Assembly (NCBI GenBank): GCA_010094025.1 | Contig: ML991823.1 | Span: 1-64,000, forward strand | DNA length: 64,000 bases | DNA from: Viridothelium virens | Taxonomy: Eukaryota; Ascomycota; Dothideomycetes; Trypetheliales; Trypetheliaceae | Reading direction: 5' to 3' | Shown: positions 9,936 through 20,641 of the stretch, one piece after another | Numbering within the stretch: the stretch's first letter is position 1 | How the letters are laid out: each line of letters begins with the position of its first letter | Made by a program: the position numbers and the translations under genes | Notes under the pieces: model-generated | What the model was told of the DNA's origin: nothing | The model's database searches: none | What the model saw: the letters and a program-made list of their open reading frames with translations, nothing else

Positions 9936-12900
9936 CTATCCACCCCTTCCATCACCTAATCCCGCCGCCTCAGCGACATACCCAAACCCTCTCACCCCAC
10001 TCTCCCGATCCAATTCGCCACCTCTCCCCTTCTCATATTCCTTTTTCGCTCTCTTTTCTTTCTTCTTTTGCACCAGTGTCCCCTTCACCCCTGAAAGATA
10101 TTTCCTCGCCTCAGCCACCAGCTCCTTCGGTTCGGGACTCTGCTTCAGCGCCGCAAGCATGGCACGCACCTGCGTCTCCGAGTTGATGTGCGGACAAGTG
10201 CGCGCGCTGCCAAAGTGAGCTAGCCCGCAGAGAGGACAGTATTCTGGGCCGGCTATCTTCAGAGGGCAAGATCCGACCGGGTGGGGAAGGAAACAGGCGG
10301 GGCAGGTGCGACGGGAGGTCGATGGTCCGAGAGAAGACGGCACCGTGGTGGTGGATTGTTGTCGCTGCATCGTAGGGCTCGTATCGGTCGTGCTTTTTTG
10401 GGTGTTTGTGGTGACTGTGGGTACGCCATTCACGGAGCTATTTACTGGAGCCCATGGGAATGTGCTAGGAGTTGAAGCAGGTGAAGACTGGGGTAAATTT
10501 GGGTATATCGTATTTGAAATGGGGGTTTGAAATGTAGAAGAGGGCGTAGGAACAAAGGTGTCATTAGCATGGACATGTGCCATCGGTGTAAGCGATGAAG
10601 AGGACGCATCAACTGGTATGACTGGAACGCGAGCTCGACGAAATTCTCGAGTAACTAATGTACAGGGATTTCGTTAGCATCTGCATTGACACAAGTGCGC
10701 TCATTGATTAGTCGTTGATGGCTTTGTGAGATTCCTGTTGACAGCCTTGGCTTTGCCTTGGGCCGTTGCAGGGAGGAGTGATGCTAAGGGAGCCAATCGC
10801 TGCCTCAGACTAGCGTTGACTTTGGCCATATCCGGCTTCTTTGCAGAAGACGTCTTTGCCGGGGATACCTTTGTTGGTGTTGACGGTAGTGCTACTGATT
10901 GCTGGAGGGACGAAGAGGAAGAGACTGGCTTTGTACCTTTTGGTTCGCCACGGGCACCTTCGAGGATTTTGCTCCTCGACTTAGACCCTTGGTGATCCTC
11001 AGTTTCGTTAGGATCAACCTCCCCTTCTTCTACAGGCTCACTCTCTGCCTCGCTTTCTTCTGCCTGGAAATCGGTATCACTTTCATCTGAGACTTTGCCG
11101 GTGTGCCTCTTTTTGACTTTGACGGGCTTTAGTGGAGAAGTATCATCAATACCAAGAGCTTCGTTCTGACGCTGCTCTTCAGCAGCATAGTCGACGGCCT
11201 AAGCAAGTCAGCGTACGTCCACTTCAGCAACAGAAAGATACAGACAACTCGTGCCCTCCTGCCCCTCCCAAATGCTTTCTCCACCATGGCCTTTTCCTCT
11301 GCGGCAGCCCGTTCCCGCTCCTTAAGAATGCGCTCCCAAGTCGTAGGATCAGGTCCTTCCTCAGTATCTGTACCGTGCAAAGAGTCGTCAAAATCAGCTT
11401 CGTCGTTTGCCCAAACCCTAGCAAAGCTGAACTGAGATTCAGCAGAATTGTCATTGCCGGCCTGCGTGTTTTCGATCTGGCTTCGATCCAGGAGCTTATC
11501 CACAGACGCACTATCATACTTGATATCGTGCTCCCTACTTTCGTCGAACAACTCGGAGGCACCATGTCGTAGAATTGACTCCATGTCGAAACCTGTGGCA
11601 TCATCGGCATCCATTTTCTCAATAAGCACGTGATCAAGGGCCATTTTCTTGCGGCCAATTTGTACAATCTTCTCTTCGGCACTAGCGCGGGTCATGAGTT
11701 GGTAGCAGAGCACCTTCTTCTTCTGGCCAATGCGGTGAGCTCGAGACAACGCTTGAATGTCTTGGTGAGGGTTGAAATCGGGGTCCAAGATAATGACGGT
11801 ATCTGCAGAAGCAAGGTTGATGCCGACTCCTCCAGCACGCGTCGAGAGCAAGAACGCAAAAAGTGGCGAATTGGGGGCATTGAACTCGTCGATGCGCTTC
11901 TGCTTCTGAAGACTCGAGACAGTTCCATCAAGACGATGATAAGGTAGCTCCAATCCATCAATGAAGTCTTCAATCACGTCTAGCATGTTGAGAAATTGAC
12001 TGAATATGAGGACACGATGGCCTCGTTCCTTGAGTTTTGGTAGGAGCAACTCCAAGAGCTGTAGCTTGGACGAAGCTTCGACGAGATTGCGATGCGAGAT
12101 GGCCGCGCTGGTGCTGCGTTCTTCAATGTCTTGACTGTAGACAAACGGATGGCATAAGCATTTGCGAAGCTGCATCAGGATATTGTTCAGGCTGCCTCGG
12201 TCGGACTTCTTCACTGCATCGGAAGTGAATATAGATCGTAAGAGATCTGGACTCTTAGCTAAAATTGACATGTAAAGCTTCTTCTGGACAACGCTCATTG
12301 ACACCGGTACAATGATCTGTGCCAGTGGCGGAAGGAATGTAAGCACCTGTGCCTTTGTACGGCGCAAGAAGAAAGGCCGGATCATATCATGCAATCGCGG
12401 TACGTTCTGGGCTGTGAGTTCAGCATATTCGACTTCTAGAGAAGCAGCGTCAAAGCTGTCATCAAGAAATTGGAGAAGGTTGAACAATTCGCGAGCGTTA
12501 TTCTGTAGGGGCGTTCCCGTGACAAGGATGCGAAATGGTATCTTGAGTTGAGTCAGAGCAGTATAGAGGATAGTTTGATCGTTCTTGATTCGTTGGCCTT
12601 CATCCACAACCAAGCCTTGCCACGGCACACGTTTGAAGAACCTAGCGCTGCTGTTATCTGCTGCTGTCTCGTACGACGTGACCACAACATGACATCTGAG
12701 TTCTTTACTGCCTTCTGGAAACAGTTCATGTCGATATGACAGGTCCCGAGCATCAGCAGTACCGAAGTAGGTAACGACTCGAAGAGAAGGGGCCCAACGC
12801 TTGATCTCGCGCCGCCAATTAGGGCAGGTCGAATTTGGAACTACGAGTAGGAAAGGAAAGCAGTTGTGGTCTTGGGCGAGCGTTGCTAGAAGCCCAATAA

Positions 12901-15512
12901 TCTGGATGGTCTTGCCCAACCCCATTTCGTCCGCAAGGATCGCATTTTCGTTGGAAAACCAGCGGTAGTATAGCCAATTGAGGCCCTCGATTTGGTATTG
13001 CATGAGCTCACCACCCTTGATATTTTCGGGTTGCTTTTTCTTCTCGAGCTTCTGACCAAAATTCAGAGAGCGAACTTTATCGAGACGGACTTTGAGGGCG
13101 TGAGATTTGGGTAAGTGTACGTATCGTCCCATTACCCAGTCATTGTAGGCGACGACAAAATCATCCCAGCGTTCTGGCTCATCTGATATTGGTGGATTCT
13201 CCCAAACCGCGTCTTCGTAACCAAGTCCCTTGTATTTGACTAGAGCCTTGTCGACCTCTTTGATGCGAGCCTTGTCAACTTCTTCAGTCCGGATGTCCAC
13301 GATACTGGTGAATTTGACATCAAGCACGATATCGATCCGAAGGTAGTCCTCAGGGATGGCATCTTCCGTCCTCATTTTGGGAAGCTGGCCGTCCTCGCGC
13401 TTTGCGAAGGCCTTGCGCGTAACAGGACTTGCGACCCCCCAAACCCATGCTCCAGGCATCCAGGATGCTCGAAAGTATGACATGCCCTCCCATTTAATAA
13501 GATATGCCTTGTCGTCCTCATCGACCATGTCAGCCTTGAAGCCTGCCGTATATTCATCCTCGTCCACAGGCTTCCAAGCGATAAGGCCAGCTACCTTTGC
13601 AGGCATATTTTGACATTCCATACATGTCCATTTGCGGCAATACTCCCGAAATCGCTGCTCCGCCAGGCCATCTTCATCAGTATCAAGGTCCATCAGACCA
13701 CTATTGTCTAATGACGGAAGATGTGGAAAATGCCAAGCGCGCCAACAGCCTACACAACGGAACAGAACACTGTCAGCATTGTTGATCAGGTTCGGGTCCA
13801 CATCCGTAATTGGGTCTCGCCCGTCATTGTCCTCGCGTGCCTTCTGTTCTTGCAACATTGTCTTGCACTCACGAAATGGAGGGCAGCTTTGCCCGGAGTC
13901 CCGGCAGACCTGACACTTCCCTTGGTCCGGTGCAGTGTGTTCCTTCTTCCTTGGAAAACTCACACAGCGTCGGCATTGTAGAACAAAGTCGTCTTCGTCA
14001 ACCTTGGTAACAAGATGTTCCCTTCCATTTCGAGGGCCAAGACAGCTCTTGTGATAAGCCAGTGTGCAGCCTTGGCAATATATAAGTTGGCCAGTCACAG
14101 AACCGTTCCCGCAAGACTCGCACTGCTGACAGTGGCGAAGACGAAACTCGTCCTGTCGAGGAAGAGGTTTGAAGGTCTCACGAGCACCAACAGCTTTAGG
14201 TGCGACGGGGGCTTTGTCAGATTCCGAGCGATAAATATCATCGATTCTTGCTTCTTGCATGTTACGCTGGTGCCTGGTAGAGCGTCCAGAGCGTCTGGAA
14301 GTGAGGGGTTGCTCGAAGTCCGATTCATCCTTTTCAATGACTGGTCGACCTCGTAGACGTCGGGCAATGCCACGCTTCCGTTTCCTACCCTGCAGTGCGA
14401 CGTCCGACCGTAGAATAAAGTCTCCTTCGCTTGAAGATTCTTCAAACTCCTCCACGGCGTTTCCCTTGTAGCTAAGTCGTTGGTAGGAGCTGTTGCGAGT
14501 CCTTCTGTTCTCACTGCTGGCTTGACGCGTTGATCTACGTGGCCGAGGCTCGTCCGGTACTGATCCTTCAGAAGTAGGGGACTCCGAGGCAGAAAGCTGA
14601 GAGTGCGAACGAGCGCTTGCTGCCCTCTTTGAGCCATTTCGGCCGCGAGTACTCAGTCTAATGCGTGTTCCATCTCCACGAGCGTGAGCCGAACGTCGCG
14701 TTATTGCAGGGAATTCATCTTCTGAAGAGAGTCCCACTTGCGTCACATCCACAAAGTCATTCCGCCGGGAATTTTTCTTCCGGCCAACGCGAGTCTCCAC
14801 CATACCGAGCTTTTCGCTGATGTCTGATGCAGAGTCTGTATCCTCGCTGCGCTCTGTCTTGTTTGCAAAATCTTCAAGCGCGGAAGCGCCGTTTTCCAGA
14901 CCAAGAAGGCGATCAAAAGGCACCTGAAGGATCAGTGGAGTTATAAAATGTTGGTGCGAATTTTCGAAGTAGAAGCTAGATATTGATACGAGTAGAGATC
15001 GAAACTACGGAGAGCTGCGAAGGGAAGAGAGAATGTCGAGGCTTCGGTGGTAGCCCAAAATGGTAATAATCGGGTCCCGCAGTATGTCAAATGATCGACA
15101 CGCATGATCAGGTTCAAACACAGGCCATCGGGCTGTCAAGTATGGACAAAGGAATTCTGGTACTCCGTAGATAGACAGCAAGTCATTTCGCGCCTCCACC
15201 CAGACCAATTGAAACACATGCTTGACTCAACGTCTGCGAAAGAAACATTGGACGCACCTCTTCAGTATGATTGTCCGCAAATCTCACTTTGTAAGCAACT
15301 TCGTCTCGCTTTCCTCCCGCTTCCTTTAGGACCTTCCGCACTCTTTTCTCCTCATCCGCGAAGGATATGTAGACACCGCCGTCCTCGACATTGGGCAATT
15401 CGACAGTAGCATCCATCGACTGTTGTCTTACAATACTGCTATTGCTTGAGGAGGATCTTCCTCGGTTGGAGCCCGTCGGGGCCGGCGAGAACTGGATGCC
15501 CCAATTGTCCAT
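9936..15512 (-). CDS. mit1: CHD3/Mit1-like SNF2 chromatin remodeller
   Basis: Exon 1 (15258-15512) begins MDNWGIQFSP and joins in phase to exon 2 (11246-14923), giving EE|VPFDRLLGLENG, a chromo-like N-terminal segment. Exon 3 starts at 11198 (AVDYAAEEQ) and stays open to a TGA at 10701. A last exon covers about 9936-10655. Approximate domains: basic, Ser-rich region 90-330; atypical PHD/FYVE-like fingers 344-520 (many CxxC pairs and a WHFPH motif); chromo-like segment ~535-690; SNF2 ATPase from ~748 (LADEMGLGKT) with Walker B-like DEGQ; helicase C with GGVGINLAS near 1119 and SRAHRIGQKK. The C-terminal exon has a Cys-rich knuckle (CPACFLPHPVGSCP, CPLCGLAHFG) seen in the fungal Mit1 family. 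In fission yeast Mit1 works in the SHREC silencing complex. The junction between exon 3 and the last exon is unresolved, so ~1,700 aa is an estimate. Intron 2 uses a GTCTGT donor. Confidence 0.85.
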
Positions 15513-15942
15513 TTTGAAAGGGTAGCATAAGAATCAATGCGATTCTAGGCACATCCAGGACGACGTAGATAGCGAGAGCCAAGGGACGGAGGATATCAAC
15601 GTGGTCAAGCCCCTAGTCTCATTGCAGGAAACAACAGAAGAAAATATCCTGAAGGCCTCGATTAGTCCGATCTATCGAGAAGAGGGCGGAGTGCTGTGGA
15701 ACCACAATGTAGAGGAAATGGCTCACAACGTATCTTACAGGTACCCATGTCGCTTCTGCGCTGCGAACACGCACGAAAAAAGTGAGAAGGGAGAGTTGGT
15801 CAAGGTGAGAATGTTCGAAGACGCGAGGTACCTTCACGCGTTTATTACTTTGGTTCCGGCCGCCAACAACGTCCGGTCGCGCAGTTTGTGACTTCATCCC
15901 TAATTTTAATCCGCATCTCACACTAAATTTCTCTTCCGGGTC
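15513..15942. promoter_or_regulatory. Divergent promoter of the remodeller and MRM1
   Basis: 430 bp between two divergent start codons, with no other gene. It should hold both promoters. A short ORF at 15601-15891 crosses it but looks non-coding. Confidence 0.45.
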
Positions 15943-17613
15943 ATGAAGTATATATCTGCCTTGCGCAGCCCTAGCCTATGTATAAATTGCCTCCTCAATT
16001 TGTCCTTCCCTTCACGAACCGTCTCCACACTCTCTGCAATCGGGAATGCCCTCCGCGAATCGAGAAAGCCCCTCATCAAGAGAGATCGAGATGGCGACTC
16101 CAGAACCCACAAGAACATTCAAACGCCAAATAAACGAAACAGGCCTTCGCTGGAGGACCGAAAAACATCTTCTCAGGGTACTCGTCCTATAGCTTCCTCA
16201 GAGAAGTCGCGTTTCTCTAAAAATGGACGCACGAGCGATGGCAGAAGAAGCAACGTCCCCAGGGACGTGGAGAGTGTCAAGACGTACACTGCAGACAACA
16301 GAGTCTCAGAAGCAGCTGCGAAAAGGACGAAAAATGATCTCAGGAAGAGAAGTTTGGCTGGAGAGGGTGATCGCTCGTCGGGACGAAGCGTAGGCAATCA
16401 TCCGGACTCGTATTGGGGAATGCCCTATACCACTGCGGCGTCCGAATTTCTGTTCGGATACTCTACCGTTGTAGCCGCCCTGAAAGCCCAGAAGCGGAAG
16501 TTCTATAAGCTATATCTCCATGAACGCGCCGTTCGACGGGATGCAGGGAGTGGCCTTGACGGGCTCTTCAAGCTCGTTAAAGAAACGGATGTGAAGGTCC
16601 ACCAGGTCAATGATAGCTTCCTCGGCGTCATGGACAGGAAGGCAAAGGATCGTCCTCACAACGGTTTAATTCTAGAAGCCTCTCCTCTCCCAATCATGCC
16701 AGTCGTGAACCTTTCGAATGTAGCGCGGCACGAATCCCAATTCTCTGTCGATCTAGACTTCCAGTCTGCTGAAGAAAAGGCTATCAACGGAACTGACCCT
16801 TATGTAAAATACGCCACATCTACCTGGCGCAACCCCTTCATCCTGTTCCTGTACGAAATCAAAAATGAGGGAAACTTGGGCGCCATCATCAGGACTGCAT
16901 ACTTTCTTGGCGTCGACGCTGTAGCCATCCACGATCGCGCCACCGCGTCTATCTCCAGCGGTCCCGCGCTCAAAGCGTCGAGCGGCGCCGCAGAGGCTCT
17001 ACCCATCTTTCGCGTGGGTAATGTTGATTCGTTCTTGTCTAAGAGCGCAGAAGCTGGTTGGCGTATCTTCGCTTCTGTGGCACCGTCTGCTACCCGCCTC
17101 CCAGACCCAGCGACCTCGCGGGTGTCTCTCACACCCAGCCCATCCTCTCCACTTGGCTTTTCTTCGACAAAATCGCATATCAAGGACAGCAGTGACAGCA
17201 ACGAAGCTGATGCTCTTGCGCTAGCAGCCCCACTCGACCCACTTGAAGCCCTGTCACCTTCCCCGGGGGCCTCTGATCCCAATGACGCCCTCACCGTCCC
17301 CGCCGTCTCTCAGACTCCCACGAAAAGTCCTCTAGCTGGCCGTAATAAGCGTCCTATCGTTCCGTTCAACTCCCTCGGTAATCCTACCCTCCGGTATCCT
17401 TCCCTACTCGTCCTTGGTGGCGAGCAGGAAGGTCTCTCGCGTAGGGTCCTAAACAAGTGTCACGTCGAGGTCTGCATCGAGTCAGCCAGAAATCGTAACG
17501 ATATTGGCGTCGACAGTCTTAACGTAAGTGTCGCGGCCGGATTGCTTGTACAGCGATTTGTTGCAAGACCGAAGGGTGCAGTGAGAGTCGGGTTAGGCGC
17601 GATGGTAGGCTAG
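15943..17613 (+). CDS. MRM1: Mitochondrial rRNA 2'-O-ribose methyltransferase (SpoU/TrmH family)
   Basis: A single-exon gene of 556 aa. The first ~140 residues are basic and low in acidic residues, starting MKYISALRSPSLCINCLLNL, consistent with a mitochondrial presequence plus a disordered linker. A substrate-binding domain follows (EFLFGYSTVVAAL near 168). The SPOUT methyltransferase motifs are NEGNLGAIIRTAYFLG (~308), LVLGGEQEGLS (~487) and DSLNVSVAAG (~523), which form the knotted AdoMet site. In yeast Mrm1 methylates the large mitochondrial rRNA in the peptidyl-transferase loop; the same role is inferred here. About 100 residues rich in Ser, Pro, Thr and Ala are inserted between motifs 1 and 2, unusual for a compact fold. 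Confidence 0.9.
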   Translation: MKYISALRSPSLCINCLLNLSFPSRTVSTLSAIGNALRESRKPLIKRDRDGDSRTHKNIQTPNKRNRPSLEDRKTSSQGTRPIASSEKSRFSKNGRTSDGRRSNVPRDVESVKTYTADNRVSEAAAKRTKNDLRKRSLAGEGDRSSGRSVGNHPDSYWGMPYTTAASEFLFGYSTVVAALKAQKRKFYKLYLHERAVRRDAGSGLDGLFKLVKETDVKVHQVNDSFLGVMDRKAKDRPHNGLILEASPLPIMPVVNLSNVARHESQFSVDLDFQSAEEKAINGTDPYVKYATSTWRNPFILFLYEIKNEGNLGAIIRTAYFLGVDAVAIHDRATASISSGPALKASSGAAEALPIFRVGNVDSFLSKSAEAGWRIFASVAPSATRLPDPATSRVSLTPSPSSPLGFSSTKSHIKDSSDSNEADALALAAPLDPLEALSPSPGASDPNDALTVPAVSQTPTKSPLAGRNKRPIVPFNSLGNPTLRYPSLLVLGGEQEGLSRRVLNKCHVEVCIESARNRNDIGVDSLNVSVAAGLLVQRFVARPKGAVRVGLGAMVG

Positions 17614-18024
17614 TGCCAACGAGTGGACAGAGCGAATTGTGAACCCCCATGTACATAGTTATGTAGTGATATGTAAATACTGTATAATAGGTGTGAATTC
17701 ACAAGGTATTGCCTTCTCGAATGGCCGGCCATTGATGAGTATGGTAAATAATGTTTCTGCGAAGCTGAGGGGCCGGAAAAATCGACACACATTGGTATTG
17801 ATAGAGGATACTGAGCGATATTAACCCTACAAATGAACCAGACTCCTACGAAACGTCAACCAATCCAAATCATCCAGACGGCCAACGCTGGGTGACATCA
17901 TGCAGCAATCCATCGAAGATTACTGCATCAAAGCTCACGCGAGCAGTCTCGGAAAGGCTTGCCCTCTTGCGTACCTGACTCCCCTAGCTCTGATATGCGC
18001 GATCTTCTATCTCTCGCCCACCGC
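17614..18024. other. Intergenic region between convergent genes
   Basis: 411 bp between the stop codons of MRM1 (+) and the CCCH protein (-). Nothing beyond expected terminators is seen. Confidence 0.5.
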
Positions 18025-20047
18025 TTATTTCCGCCCCGTAATCCTATTCTCCAACCCCTCCAACCCCTCTCCCCTCTCCTTCTTCGACGCCCTCCGACTC
18101 CTCCTTCGCCGCCCTAACCGGCCCATACGTGAACTTCCCTCAACCAAGCCCTCAGCAGGATGTCGTCCTTTGCCAGCTCGGATGCCTAATTCCTTCTCAC
18201 TGTCATTCGTAAGCGTCTCGAGTTTCTTACCGTCAAAGATCTCGTCGAAAGTGTGGGGAAGAGACGGCAGGCGGGTGGTCAGTGGCTGAGTCATCGGAAC
18301 AGTTCGTTTCGTTGAGATTGGCTGCTTGATTTCATCGGATTGAGTTGGTGGTCGGTCGACGACATCTTGTTTCCCTGATTCGGCATTCCTGTGCTCGATG
18401 ACTGGGAACAGACGCGCAGGAGCAGAACTGAATAGGCTACGAGGATTAGACCCAGTGTTTGTTGCACCATTGCTGGAGTTTGTAGGCCTTGGAGACGGAG
18501 GCTGGCCTTGTGTGGAAGTAGTAAAGGAACAGGAAGCACCTGTGGTATGGACTGGGCTGGGTGTGTTGGACGGGACGAAGCGAGGGTACCTATCATTAGA
18601 AGACTGCAAGCTCTGTTCAACACTCGCATCGGCCCTGTCAACAATGGGAGTGCTAAGAGGATTTTGGCGCGAGGAGAGACTGTCGCGATCCTTGGACTGG
18701 CCGACGGGAGTAAGGTTCGCTGCCAGGTTCAATGGAGGCGTAGGACCGAAATCGATGAGGCATTCGTGGTCATGATTTGCAGGTACTGGCGCAAGAGTAG
18801 ACACTTCAGCATTACAACCTTGCGTGCTCGCTGGTTTCACGTGCCGTGATCCATGTGGGGCTCGACGACCGATGCGGAGAGTTTTCGGTAACCCATCAGA
18901 AGACTTGCGCTTGCCCAAGCTGTCGAAGCTGAATGATCTCTTCCTTTGTTTCACTTGCTCAGTACGGTTTCGACGGTGTCGAGAGCCACGTGGCGGGGTT
19001 TGTTTATTTGGAGCCTCCTTCATCGCGTGAGAGATCCGGCTCGCCAATTCCGGTGACTTGTGCTTAATCCAGGCGGGCACAGTCTTGAATCCAATATGAG
19101 TCCATTCTTCCGCAGTATGAGGAAGGTCATGCTTGTATAAGCATCCTTGCTGCATGAAATCACATTCGCCTTTGCGAAGCCAGAAGGTGCAATACTTCTT
19201 CTTGCTCAGATCCGGTTCCAACCCTGAAGGCGGTGGAGGTCGTGCGCGAACATAAGGCAAGCTTTCCATACCCGAAATGGTCCCTTGTTGAGTCTGTATA
19301 GTAGTTCAACGAATGAGTATCTGGCAGTTCATGGCAGAAACGGATTGGACTCACATAGCGTTCTGTAGACGGATTGCAATCGCTGAGCTCTCGCTGTGGG
19401 CTATCCATAACCGGTAAGATGGGGCTGCGCTGTAGGATGACCCGCTCATGCTCTTCGTACAGCTGCTGTAGATCTTCAGAATTCTGTGCCATAGCATGCC
19501 TGCTGTTCGTGGGCATGTCTCGCATGTGGGTATTCCCTGTATGGCTTGAACCCATTGTAAGTTCTGCATTTTGTTCAAGCTCATAGACTGCGCCGTTGTG
19601 TGGCATATGACCCACATGGTTCATTGCTTGTGTTTCAGTCGAGGATATTTGACGAGATATACCACGTAGACGAACTTCATGGGGAAGTTCATCCGCCGGT
19701 ATCAAGGGAGTGAGAATACCATTGCCACGAGTGATATACCAGGCAGGCTTAGCCTGTCGCGGGCCACTGGTAAACGAGGACGACCGAGCACTCGCAGCTG
19801 ACGGGAAGCCATGTAGTTGCATCGGATCGGTAATTTCTCTCATGTCAGCTTGAAGTGCTTCGTTCGAAGATTTTCCTGGTAATCTTGCCCGTGAAGGGTG
19901 AGGAGGAGTCAATGAAGGATAACGTGCAGCATATTGAAGGGATGATGCGTCGATAAGGCTACGTGGACGGCCCATGGTGTCAAAATACAGCTCCTCTGGT
20001 GGTAACATTTGAGAGATACATGCAGATCTCAGCAATTGTGCAGTCAA
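18025..20047 (-). CDS. CCCH-type zinc finger protein
   Basis: Exons 19355-20047 and 18025-19293, joined through a GTGAGT/ATACAG intron, give 653 aa. Most of the chain is hydrophilic and probably disordered. The one clear domain lies just after the junction: CTFWLRKGECDFMQQGCLYKH, a single C-x8-C-x6-C-x3-H finger (canonical CCCH fingers have x5 or x4 in the middle), followed by a conserved-looking WTHIGFKTVPAWIKHKSPEL segment. Basic clusters and Ser/Pro-rich stretches follow. Fungal proteins with this YCTFWLRKGECD-type finger are usually annotated as nucleic-acid binding; RNA binding is a reasonable inference but the target is unknown. The start is the first ATG of the upstream exon. Confidence 0.75.
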
Positions 20048-20641
20048 CCCGGCTTATATGGCTGCTAGTACCAAGGACTGACGTCCAAGGTGAGAATGTG
20101 CACTCCTAGAACACTAGGAAACGTCCATTCGTAAGCTCCTTGCAGGAAAACATGTCCGCAATTTAGTTTGTCTAAATGCGGCAAAACACTCTGAGAACAC
20201 GGACCATTGACGAAGATGAAAAAACCCCATTGAGTGTAAAGCATGATATCCGCGTTTCCAAGTGCCAGCGGTGAGGATCCTGAAAGTGACTGTAGGTAGT
20301 ACCCGACGCTAAGACGTGTTTCCAGAGTGCGTTGTGGTTTGCAAACAAGGTGAAGGCGAGGCAAACGGCAGCAGGGCAACACTTGCTATGATTCGAGTGT
20401 TTCCAGCGCCAATATGCAGGCTCCCGATTTCAAACTATGTGCTTCGTACACCTGCAAGAACTTTGACCTTGTTGCTTGGTCATGTCATCCAGAAAGGGAA
20501 TAGATATTTGGCTTTGGTTATTCTCGGCCACGGGCTATCGCTCTGATGACACTGGGGTGGGCTCTCTCACGTCCGAAGAATCGGGATAGATAGCGAAGGG
20601 TAAAAAAAACTGGAGGCAGAGAAGAACAACATTCTCTCTGG
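20048..20641. other. Intergenic region
   Basis: 594 bp between the CCCH gene start and the 3' end of the transporter gene, both on the minus strand. It is the likely promoter of the CCCH gene. No other feature is seen. Confidence 0.45.

Noticed and set aside
17021-17294. Short ORFs overlapping the MRM1 insertion, both strands
   Set aside because: Shadows of MRM1; composition mirrors the Ser/Pro-rich insertion.
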